The translations under genes and the position numbers were made by a program. Below the pieces are notes generated by a model. The model searched no databases, had not been told where the DNA came from, and saw only the letters and a program-made list of their open reading frames with translations. From NCBI RefSeq assembly GCF_900066015.1, contig NZ_LN890656.1:62001-126000 (forward strand): 64,000 nt of DNA, in the 5' to 3' direction. This DNA comes from Candidatus Promineifilum breve (GTDB taxonomy: Bacteria > Chloroflexota > Anaerolineae > Promineifilales > Promineifilaceae). This document shows, piece after piece, positions 31,832-38,916 of this stretch. Position 1 is the stretch's first letter; the number at the start of each line of letters is the position of its first letter.

Positions 31832-34213
31832 GTGACCAGAGGAACCTTTGCCGAACTGTTCAGCGATGCCCTCGACCGGCGCGGCCTGTCGCCGGGCGAA
31901 GCGGCGGCCGAACTGGCCCGCCTGGGCCTGAAGGTTCATCGGGGCACGCTGACCCGCTGGCGCAATGGCGAGACGGAGCCGAGCGTGGCCAAGCTGGCCG
32001 TGTTGCGCGCCCTGCCCGATGCCATCGGCCTGTCGTCGGCCGAAAAAGCCGAATTCCAGCGGGCGGCCGGCGCGGCGTTGGGCTTTCCCATCGCCCCCGA
32101 ACGGCGGCGGGCGGCCGAACCGACCGCCATCCCCCAACGCATCCACTTCGGGGCCGACGACCTGCCGCCCTTCGCCGGGCGCGCCGCCGAACTGGCCGAC
32201 TTGCAGCGGCTGGTCCTGGCCCGCCGCTCGGTGCTGCTCACCGGCCTGGGCGGCGTGGGCAAGACACGGCTGGCGCGGGAGCTATTGCGGGCCTGCGCCG
32301 GCCATTTCACCCACGGCTGCGACTTCCTGGCCCTGACCGCCGGGCAGACGGCGACCCAGACGCTGCGCCACGTGGCCCATCTGCTGGGGGCCGACCTGCC
32401 GCCCGACAGTTTCGACCCCAGCGGCCGCCTCATCCCCGGCCGGCTGCGCGACCGGCTGCCGGGCATCGACCTGCTGTTCCTGGTCGATAACGTGGCGACG
32501 GCCGAGCAGGTGAGTGGCCTGGTGCACGAGTTGCCGGCCGTCACCTGGGTTTTCACCGCGCGGCAGATCAGCCTGAAGCGCGATGGGGTTCAGCCGGTTC
32601 ATCTGGGCTTGCCCTCGGCGGCGGGGGCGGCGGCCATGTTCCAGGCCCACGCGATGGCTCTCGGCGACCACGCCGCGCCTGGCGGCGACCACGCCGATCT
32701 CCTCGGCGACCACGCCGCGCCCGGTGGCGACCACGCCGCGCATGGCGGCGACCACGCCGCGCCCCTCACCGACGCGGCCCACATCGCCGCCATCGTCGAG
32801 CGGCTCGGCCGCCTGCCCATTGCCCTGCGTCTGGCCTCGGCTCCGTTAGCCAACGGCATGATCGCCACGGTGGGGGAGTTGGCGGCCTGGCTGGAGCGGG
32901 GCGGCCTGCTGCGGCGCGGTTCGCCGGCGGTCAACCTGCGCCCGCTGTTCGACCAGTTGCTGGGCAGTGTGCCGGCCGAGGCCCAGGCGTTGTTCGAGAC
33001 CTGCGGGGTCTTCGCCACGCGGACGATCAACCTGGCCGGCCTGAGCACCGTGGGCAAGGCGGCCGGGCTGCGGCCGTCGGCCGAGGCGCGCGAATGGCTG
33101 GCCGATTTCTCGCTGATCGACACGCCAACGGTGGACACCATCGAATTGCACCCGCTGCTCCACGACTACGCCCGCCTGCGCCTGGAAGCCGGGCCGCGCC
33201 GCGCCGCCGTGGCCGAGTCCTACCGGGCGTATTACCACCGCCTCTGTGTCGCCGTCAGCGAGTCGGGCGAGGGGCATGTGCGGGATTACTTGCGCGTGCA
33301 GCCGGAGGAGATGAATGTGCGCGCCGTGGCCGCCGCCTTCCAGGCCGCCGGCGACTGGCCGCGGCTGAAGGGCATGTGGCCGGCCATCAGCGGCTATTTG
33401 TGGAACACGGGCAACCACGCCGATTTCGAAGCGTTCGACCGGATTTGCCTGACGGCGGCCGAGGCCACGGGCGACGAGAATTGGGCGGCGATCATCCTGT
33501 CCGAACTGGGCTTCGTGGTCATGGAGCGCGGCGATTGGCCGGCGGCCGATGAACTATTCGGCCGCTCGCAGGCCCTCTTCGACGCCGACCCCGAACGGCT
33601 GATCGAGCAGGCCAGGCTGCGGCGCTATCGGGCCACGCTGGCCCTGCGCCGGGGCGAGACGGAGGAGGCGTTGCGCCGGCTGAACGGCTGCGCGGCGCGC
33701 CTGGCCCGCCTGACCAATCCGCCCGAGACGCGCCTGGAGGATGCTCTGGTGCTGCTGCATAGCGCCCGGATGAGCGCCCATCATTGCCGGGGCGAATTGG
33801 CCCTGGCCGCCGCCGCCGGGGCCGAGGCCGACCGCCTGTATCATGGGTTGCGCGCCGGCGCGCGCGGCCACCGTCTGAGCGAGTACCGGCTGGAACTGGG
33901 CGACGTGGGCTATCGGCTGGGCGATTTGGCGACGGCGCGGCGGGCCTGGGAGGCGATGGTGGACGAGCAGGCGGGCCTGCCCCAGCGGGCCGAACACGCC
34001 GAAGCGGAGCTGCGGCTGGCCTGGCTGGCGGCCGAGCAGGGCCACGCGCCCCTGGCCCTGACCAAAGCCTTGGCCGCCCGCCGCACGTTCCTCGCCTTGG
34101 GCAAGCGCGACCGCTACGACCTGGCCGGGGCGCTCATCGCCGGCCTGGAGACAGCCGCCCCCCGGCCGCCGCTGGCCGACATGATGGCCGGGTGTGCTTA
34201 TCCGGCGTATTGA
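31832..34213 (+). CDS. HTH-NB-ARC-TPR ATPase (STAND regulator)
   Basis: The start is uncertain: GTG at 31832 (TRGTFAELF) fits the domain edge, while GTG at 31784 adds 16 residues; neither has a clear ribosome-binding site. From 31832 the product has 793 residues. An N-terminal Cro/XRE-like helix-turn-helix (about 5-60: GLSPGEAAAELARLGLKVHR, GTLTRWRNG) is followed by an NB-ARC ATPase (Walker A GLGGVGKT with K144, Walker B LLFLVDN, sensor TWVFTARQ, GLPLA-like RLPIALRLA). The C-terminal half has TPR-like helices. An odd run of five GDHAAxx repeats sits inside the NB-ARC domain. Proteins of this architecture are regulators that oligomerise on a signal. Confidence 0.88.
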   Translation: MTRGTFAELFSDALDRRGLSPGEAAAELARLGLKVHRGTLTRWRNGETEPSVAKLAVLRALPDAIGLSSAEKAEFQRAAGAALGFPIAPERRRAAEPTAIPQRIHFGADDLPPFAGRAAELADLQRLVLARRSVLLTGLGGVGKTRLARELLRACAGHFTHGCDFLALTAGQTATQTLRHVAHLLGADLPPDSFDPSGRLIPGRLRDRLPGIDLLFLVDNVATAEQVSGLVHELPAVTWVFTARQISLKRDGVQPVHLGLPSAAGAAAMFQAHAMALGDHAAPGGDHADLLGDHAAPGGDHAAHGGDHAAPLTDAAHIAAIVERLGRLPIALRLASAPLANGMIATVGELAAWLERGGLLRRGSPAVNLRPLFDQLLGSVPAEAQALFETCGVFATRTINLAGLSTVGKAAGLRPSAEAREWLADFSLIDTPTVDTIELHPLLHDYARLRLEAGPRRAAVAESYRAYYHRLCVAVSESGEGHVRDYLRVQPEEMNVRAVAAAFQAAGDWPRLKGMWPAISGYLWNTGNHADFEAFDRICLTAAEATGDENWAAIILSELGFVVMERGDWPAADELFGRSQALFDADPERLIEQARLRRYRATLALRRGETEEALRRLNGCAARLARLTNPPETRLEDALVLLHSARMSAHHCRGELALAAAAGAEADRLYHGLRAGARGHRLSEYRLELGDVGYRLGDLATARRAWEAMVDEQAGLPQRAEHAEAELRLAWLAAEQGHAPLALTKALAARRTFLALGKRDRYDLAGALIAGLETAAPRPPLADMMAGCAYPAY
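32663..32765 (+). repeat. 21-nt in-frame tandem repeat, five units, in an NB-ARC gene
   Basis: GGCGACCACGCCG recurs at 32663, 32684, 32705, 32726 and 32747, exactly 21 bases apart, encoding five GDHAxxx units between the ATPase sensor strand and the GLPL-like motif. The unit number could vary by slippage. Confidence 0.9.
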
Positions 34214-34222
34214 GAGCCGCCT

Positions 34223-34260
34223 GAAACCGAGTTTTTTCTTGAAAACTCGGTTTCTTTTTT
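34223..34260 (+). terminator. Rho-independent terminator of the NB-ARC gene
   Basis: GAAACCGAGTTTT and AAAACTCGGTTTC form a hairpin 10 bases after the stop codon and are followed by CTTTTTT. This is the clearest terminator form of the hairpin family also found at 28583 and 30095. Confidence 0.85.
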
Positions 34261-34290
34261 CCCGGTACTTGCCACCCGCCACCCGCCACG

Positions 34291-34602
34291 TTAGCCCCAC
34301 CCCCACACAAACTCATGCCGCCCCACCCCCTCCCGCGCCGCGTCCCAGGCGAAAAACCCCGCCGCGCGGGCCAGCGGATCGATCACCGCCGCCACCTGCC
34401 AGGGCTGCTTGAAGAACGCCCCGTGGAGATAGCGGTCATAGGCGCTCAGGAAGAGACCGCAGCCGGGGCAGCTGCGCGCCCAGCCGACGATGGCCGTCAG
34501 ATGGTCGGGGTGGCGCTGGTGCATGACGCCGTGGGCGTGATGCCAGATGTCGGCGGTGATGGTGACGCGGCCGTCGGCGGCGTGGGGCTTTTCAGTTATC
34601 AA
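34291..34602 (-). pseudogene. Truncated JAMM/MPN domain relic
   Basis: The 103-residue frame matches the C-terminal part of the JAMM protein encoded at 38042-38554: TITADIWHHAHGVMHQRHPD corresponds to TFTQDTWRAANDAIAERYPD and CPGCGLFLSAYDRYLHGAFF to HPGYGVFLSGLDVSIHRNFF. The metal-binding HTHP is replaced by RSCP, so it cannot bind zinc in the usual way, and the N-terminal third with the catalytic Glu is missing. Its apparent start codon lies in the terminal repeat of the MITE at 34584-34725, which replaces the lost 5' end. It is best read as a decayed paralogue. Confidence 0.75.
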
Positions 34603-34725
34603 AAAACCTACACAGAGAACACAGAGAAGTCACAGAGGGCGCGGAGCGAAGAGGGCGCTTTCTCTGTGAATCTCTGTGACTCCTCGGTGAACTCTGTGTC
34701 GCCGAGGCGACTACTGAAACGTCCT
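34584..34725. mobile_element. 142-bp MITE-like palindromic element, second copy
   Basis: Ends (34584-34601 and 34708-34725) and interior correspond to the element at 19687-19827, with interior CACAGAG units and the shared core GGCGCTTTCTCTGTGAATCT. This copy has more mismatches in its right end. It abuts the truncated JAMM relic. Confidence 0.75.
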
Positions 34726-34746
34726 GGGCGGGGCAGGGTTGGCCGC

Positions 34747-35175
34747 TCAGTCGGCCGCCGGCAGCATCAGGGCGATCTCCAGCAGGGTCAGATGTTGGCC
34801 GGGCATCTGGAACGGCGCGCTGCGGCCCACTTCGTATAGTCGCTCGGCCGTGTCGTAGACCAGCCAGCGGAACGGCCCGCGGCCCAGATGCTCCGGCCCC
34901 ACCCACCAGACCACCCGGCCGGTGGCGGGATCAAACGTGCCCTGCCAGCCATCGACGTCGTGCCACTGGCCCCGGTCGTCCTGCCATTGCACCACGCTCC
35001 ACCACCCCGGCGACGGGACGACGGCCGGGGGCAGCACCAGGGCGATTTGCGCGCCGCGGATGGGGGTGGCCGGCGGCGGGCGGGGCGGCAATTCGGCCGC
35101 AGGCCGGTGGGTGAAGGCCAGGATGGCCGGCCCCATGAGAAGGACGAGCAGCAGAAGGGTAAGCTTTTTTTTCAT
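34747..35175 (-). CDS. Small secreted protein, unknown
   Basis: The 142-residue protein begins at ATG after CCAAGGAGTATCACC, with signal peptide MKKKLTLLLLVLLMGPAILA. The mature part is Pro-rich at its start, then holds GWWSVVQWQDDRGQWHDVDG, WQGTFDPATGRVVWWVGPEH and GPFRWLVYDTAERLYEVGRS. That alternation suggests a small beta-sandwich. I do not recognise a family. Like the gene at 28642 the start codon is followed by a run of eight A. The gene sits downstream of the S1 protease gene with a 42-base gap and may be co-transcribed with it. Confidence 0.82.
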   Translation of the reverse strand: MKKKLTLLLLVLLMGPAILAFTHRPAAELPPRPPPATPIRGAQIALVLPPAVVPSPGWWSVVQWQDDRGQWHDVDGWQGTFDPATGRVVWWVGPEHLGRGPFRWLVYDTAERLYEVGRSAPFQMPGQHLTLLEIALMLPAAD

Positions 35176-35217
35176 GGTGATACTCCTTGGTAATTGAATC
35201 AGGCGCAGTGATGGGCC

Positions 35218-36672
35218 TCAGCGGGTCGGCCGCGCCGGCCATTCGTCGCCGGGCGGTTCGTCGGGCTGGGCGGCGGGCGCGTCCACGGCGAAGACGGTGT
35301 CCTGGGCCACTTCGACGAAGGCCACGTTGTCATAGGCCAGCCCCGCGCCGGGCGTTTCGTGAATCTCGTGCACGCCGCCGTAGCTCGTCTCGGTGTTGGC
35401 CGAATCGACCTGGGCATAGACCGGCGTGCCCGCGGCCAGCGACGGCGGCACACGGCTGAGGGCGGGGCGATAGTGGCGGTCGCCCACGCGCAGGGTGATC
35501 GATTCGCCCGGCGGCAGCGGCGTGTCCAGATGCCACACCGCGCCGTAGCGGCTGCGGCCGTCGTCCCAGACGTCGTTGGGCCGGGTGGGCGGCGGGTCGG
35601 GCCGGATGTAGAGATCGACCCAATAGGGATAGGTAGGCGTGCCGGAGCCGTTGTTGCTGATGGTGACGCGCAGGCCGCCGGGGTCAACGGCGATCTCGGT
35701 CACGACCAGATTGGGGCCGCCGTTGAAGCCGATGAGGGGCAGGGCGGTTTGGCAGGACATGCCGAGGCACAAGCCGGTTACTTCGTGGAGCCAATCGATA
35801 TGACGCGATAGGCGAGCATAGATGGCGGAAAAGTTGGCCGCGCCACAAACCGGTTGTCCAATAGAGCTGTTACCTCGATTCACGACACCGGCTAACTCCC
35901 ACCGTTGGCGCGCATCGTCAAACACGACGAGCGGGCCGCCGCTGTCGCCAAAGCAGGGGCCGAGACCGCCCTCGGGAACGCCGGCACAGAGCATCCTATC
36001 GGTTATGAACCCATCGAAGGCCGCGTCGCAGTCGGCGTTGGAGATGATCGGTACTGCCACTTCATACAGGACGGGGGGATCGCCCGCTGAACTACCATCA
36101 CGTTGTCCCCAGCCGGTAACGGTCGCCTCGACGTTGGTCAGGGGGCCGATGTCGGCCGGAACAAGCGGGATGTAGGCGATGGGCAGCGTCGCGCCGTCGG
36201 CCGGGCGCGCGTCGATCGGCTCGGCCAACCGCAACAGGGCGATGTCGTTATCGGCCGTGACCGGATTGTAATCCGGATGGATGATGGCCTCGGCAATGGC
36301 CACGCGCCGGTAGCCCGGCGCGGGGGCGGTCAGGTCGTGGACGCCGGCGACGACGTCAAAATTCGCCGCGGCCCCATTTTTGAAACAGTGGGCAGCGGTC
36401 AACACCCATTGGCGATCGATGAGGGAGCCGCCGCAGTTTACTTCAAGGCCATCCGGATCGTCAGGGTTGGACGGCGTATTGGCAATGAGCGCCACCTGCC
36501 ACGGCCATTCGCCGGGGTCGGCCGGGCGGCCGCCGACGATGTCCGGCGCGGCGGGCGTGGTGGGCGCGGTTGGCGCGGATGGCGCGGCCACCACGGCCGA
36601 CGCCAGGACGCACAGGGCCAGCAGCCCGGCCGCCAGACGGATAAGGGGTTTGTTGAACTTCAACGGTGACAT
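35218..36672 (-). CDS. Secreted S1-family serine protease with C-terminal CARDB-like domain
   Basis: The 484-residue protein starts at ATG after AAGGAGAAAAC. Signal peptide (to about 30), a Pro/Thr linker, then a mature protease beginning IVGGRPADPGEWPWQ, a classic activation site. The triad is complete: His in VLTAAHCF, Asp in DNDIALLRL and Ser in GDSGGP, with TGWGQ also present. The primary specificity position (chymotrypsin 189) is Gly in GPCFGDSGG, not Asp, so cleavage after Lys/Arg is not expected; small or hydrophobic residues are more likely. Residues about 325-460 form a CARDB-like beta-sandwich (NLVVTEIAVDPGGLRVTISN, WHLDTPLPPGESITLRVGDR). Probably an exported protease retained at the surface by this domain. 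Confidence 0.92.
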   Translation of the reverse strand: MSPLKFNKPLIRLAAGLLALCVLASAVVAAPSAPTAPTTPAAPDIVGGRPADPGEWPWQVALIANTPSNPDDPDGLEVNCGGSLIDRQWVLTAAHCFKNGAAANFDVVAGVHDLTAPAPGYRRVAIAEAIIHPDYNPVTADNDIALLRLAEPIDARPADGATLPIAYIPLVPADIGPLTNVEATVTGWGQRDGSSAGDPPVLYEVAVPIISNADCDAAFDGFITDRMLCAGVPEGGLGPCFGDSGGPLVVFDDARQRWELAGVVNRGNSSIGQPVCGAANFSAIYARLSRHIDWLHEVTGLCLGMSCQTALPLIGFNGGPNLVVTEIAVDPGGLRVTISNNGSGTPTYPYWVDLYIRPDPPPTRPNDVWDDGRSRYGAVWHLDTPLPPGESITLRVGDRHYRPALSRVPPSLAAGTPVYAQVDSANTETSYGGVHEIHETPGAGLAYDNVAFVEVAQDTVFAVDAPAAQPDEPPGDEWPARPTR

Positions 36673-36768
36673 GTTTTCTCCTTGATGAATGGCTTAACTC
36701 GCCCTTATTGGCACGATCGAGCCGGTTCTCTCGGGGCCGGACTCGAGATGAAAAGTTGTGTTGCTCAC

Positions 36769-37875
36769 TTATTGGTAAAGACAGGTAATCATCTGCTGCG
36801 TCTGGCCGTAGTAGAAGGACACTTTGTTCGTTTTGTCTCTGGCCACGATGTACCAGGAGACCCAGCGAAACAGGTAATCGGTGTCGTTGCCTGGGCCGCC
36901 GTCGACGGCGTATTCCTGCGGCTTGGGGGCGATGAACTCGTGCTCATAGCGCCCCACGAGGCCTTGGCCTGTCGGATCCAGATCGGCGACCAAGACCATC
37001 CGGCTGACTTCCGTTTCCCGTTCGCCAACGGGCCGGTAGATCTGCCTTTCCGGGTCACGGAAATCTTCATGCACGTAGTCCTGGATGGTCCAAAAGATCG
37101 AGACAACATCGATTCCAGACGCATCGCTGACCAGTCCGGTGACGTGAAAGGGAATGGCTTTTTGGCAGTGGCCGGTAGACGGGTAATCAATGTCCCGCTT
37201 AATGGTTAGCTCGACCTCGGCGATCAGCGGCGGCGGGTTGAAGGCAGGCGTCGCCGTGGGCAGCGGGGTGGGGGTCGTCGTCGGCGTCGACGTGGCGGGC
37301 GGGGTGCTCACCGGCACGTCCGAGGGGCATTCATTGACGCTGACCACCGAATCGGCCACCCAGCCGTCGCGCCCGCCGAAGGGGATGACCCACCAGCTGG
37401 ACGTAACATCGCGGCTGATGATGGCGACCGTCTCGCCGGCCTGAAGCGCCCCCAGCTCGTCGTAGTTCGTGCCGGGGCCGCGGCGGACGAAGGCGTTTAG
37501 ATCGGCCGTCAGTGCCCATTGACAGGGCGTGGGCGACGCGGTGATCGTGGCGGTGGGCGACGGCGTGGTCGTGGCCGTCACGGTGGCCGTCGCCGTCGGC
37601 GGCGCGGCGCTGGGCGAGGCCGGCGCGGCGGTTGGTTGGGCGTCCGGCGTGATCGCCACGGCGGCGTCCGCCGTCGCCTGGGCGTCCAGCGTGGCGGCGA
37701 TGCCGGCGGCCACGGCCGTCGCCATCGTATCGGCCGCCGCCGCGGGCGTCGCCGTCGCGCCGTCGGGTTGACCAGCCGCGACTCCCCGCCCCGCCTCCCC
37801 CCCGCCCGGCCCACAGGCCGCCAGGGACAACAACAGCACGAACGTGAATAACAATCCGCTCAATCGACTTCGCAT
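36769..37875 (-). CDS. SH3-domain lipoprotein
   Basis: The ATG at 37875 follows GGAGGTAACC; the open frame continues to 38061 but that part is antisense-like shadow. The 368-residue protein has the lipobox LAACG (Cys near residue 20), a long Ala/Thr/Pro low-complexity region (about 25-115), a bacterial SH3-type domain (about 118-185: LNAFVRRGPGTNYDELGALQ, AGETVAIISRD, WWVIPFGGRDGWVADSVV), a second Thr/Pro linker, and a C-terminal beta-rich domain with no assignment (about 215-368). SH3b domains in exported proteins often bind peptidoglycan. It is the third gene of a unit with a JAMM protease and a 55-residue membrane protein. Confidence 0.87.
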   Translation of the reverse strand: MRSRLSGLLFTFVLLLSLAACGPGGGEAGRGVAAGQPDGATATPAAAADTMATAVAAGIAATLDAQATADAAVAITPDAQPTAAPASPSAAPPTATATVTATTTPSPTATITASPTPCQWALTADLNAFVRRGPGTNYDELGALQAGETVAIISRDVTSSWWVIPFGGRDGWVADSVVSVNECPSDVPVSTPPATSTPTTTPTPLPTATPAFNPPPLIAEVELTIKRDIDYPSTGHCQKAIPFHVTGLVSDASGIDVVSIFWTIQDYVHEDFRDPERQIYRPVGERETEVSRMVLVADLDPTGQGLVGRYEHEFIAPKPQEYAVDGGPGNDTDYLFRWVSWYIVARDKTNKVSFYYGQTQQMITCLYQ

Positions 37876-37877
37876 GG

Positions 37878-38045
37878 TTACCTCCAACTCCGTAAGATGC
37901 GCCGCCCCCAGGCCAACAACCGCGCCGGGAGCAACAAGCCAATCCCGATTAACAAGACCACTCCCAAACACCATAGACTGCTTTGCGCGGTCCGACGGGC
38001 CGGGCGGCGCAATTCCCAACCCGCCGGCGACCCGTCGCCGCTCAC
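37878..38045 (-). CDS. 55-residue membrane protein, translationally coupled to the JAMM gene
   Basis: A GTG at 38045 overlaps the TGA of the JAMM gene as GTGA, the usual sign of coupled translation. The frame ends at a TAA at 37878 that lies inside the ribosome-binding site of the SH3 lipoprotein gene. The product has a hydrophilic basic start (SGDGSPAGWELRRPARRTAQ), one membrane helix (SLWCLGVVLLIGIGLLLPAR) and a basic end (GRRILRSWR). It is unlike a random frame because of the exact fit between both neighbours. I know no family; it may anchor or regulate the JAMM protein at the membrane. Confidence 0.65.
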   Translation of the reverse strand: MSGDGSPAGWELRRPARRTAQSSLWCLGVVLLIGIGLLLPARLLAWGRRILRSWR

Positions 38046-38554
38046 CGCCAATGCCACACAAACCGCAACCGGATGATGCCGGCGAAATTCTTCCGCCAGC
38101 CGAAGATGCCGCCCGTCCGCCGGTGCGGCTCCAGGACGGTCGCGGTATGCCAGATCTGGGTGAAAAAGTTGCGATGGATCGACACGTCCAGCCCGCTCAG
38201 GAAGACTCCATAGCCAGGATGGGTGTGCAACCACGACAACATGACTACTGAGCCGTCGGGATAGCGCTCGGCGATGGCGTCGTTGGCCGCGCGCCAGGTG
38301 TCCTGGGTGAAGGTCACCGACCCTTCCTTGCAGATCGTGTGCTCGGCTGGAATACTGTCGGTGGCATGCACCAGGTAGCGGCCGTCGGGCAGCTTGTACG
38401 GCCTTGGCCCCACCAGGAAGCCCGCCGTCTCGAAGAGCATTGAACTCAGGGCCAGGGCCTGCATGGCGCGTCGCGGCCGGTCGTCGAGCAGGACGGTGAC
38501 GGCCTCGTCTTCGCCGTGGTGGGGTAGAGTGGCGGGGGTGTACATCAGATTCAT
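38042..38554 (-). CDS. JAMM/MPN-family metalloprotease-like protein
   Basis: The 170-residue protein starts at ATG seven bases after GAGGAGG. It has a single JAB/MPN domain with the complete JAMM motif: catalytic Glu in FETAGFLVG, and SWLHTHPGYGVFLSGLD giving HxH-x7-S-x2-D. Such enzymes cleave isopeptide or peptide bonds next to ubiquitin-like proteins, or process sulfur-carrier proteins. No E1, E2 or ubiquitin-like gene lies nearby. The downstream 55-residue membrane protein and the SH3 lipoprotein follow with overlap or tight spacing, so this protease may act near the membrane. A decayed paralogue remains at 34291-34602. Confidence 0.88.
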   Translation of the reverse strand: MNLMYTPATLPHHGEDEAVTVLLDDRPRRAMQALALSSMLFETAGFLVGPRPYKLPDGRYLVHATDSIPAEHTICKEGSVTFTQDTWRAANDAIAERYPDGSVVMLSWLHTHPGYGVFLSGLDVSIHRNFFTQIWHTATVLEPHRRTGGIFGWRKNFAGIIRLRFVWHWR

Positions 38555-38847
38555 CGCGTGCCTCCTCAGGAGTCAGCCCGGTGGCCTGGGCCGCCGGGCG
38601 TGGGGGGTGGCAAGGTTTGGTCTGGATCGAGCACGATTTTTTCCTTGCCTCGGCCCTAAATCACGAAGGAGAAAAAGGGCCATGTACTAAAAAGGGCTAT
38701 TTGTAATTGAATGATACTCACAATCAGTACTGGCAATCGGCGCGCGATTACTAATTATGGGAGTAATACGTCTAAAATATGCATTATTATAATAACTGCT
38801 GTCCTACGTCAGGATAAATGGTGCACCAATATTGTGTAATTAAAGTC

Positions 38848-38896
38848 TTGTTAGCTGAAGCGATGGGGTTATAATCTAAAGGTTAGAAGCTAACCT
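38848..38896 (+). promoter_or_regulatory. Promoter with downstream palindromic operator, in an AT-rich island
   Basis: TTGTTA (38848-38853) and TATAAT (38870-38875) are 16 bases apart. AGGTTAGAAGCTAACCT (38880-38896), a palindrome with 7-bp arms, lies over the expected transcription start, as repressor sites do. The surrounding 38697-38880 is strikingly AT-rich for this window and contains no gene. Confidence 0.7.
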
Positions 38897-38916
38897 AGCT
38901 CCGGGAAGGTGAACAA

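Noticed and set aside
37876-38061. N-terminal extension of the SH3 lipoprotein to 38061
   Set aside because: A strong ribosome-binding site and signal peptide start at 37875; the extension has no signal sequence and overlaps the coupled 55-residue frame.
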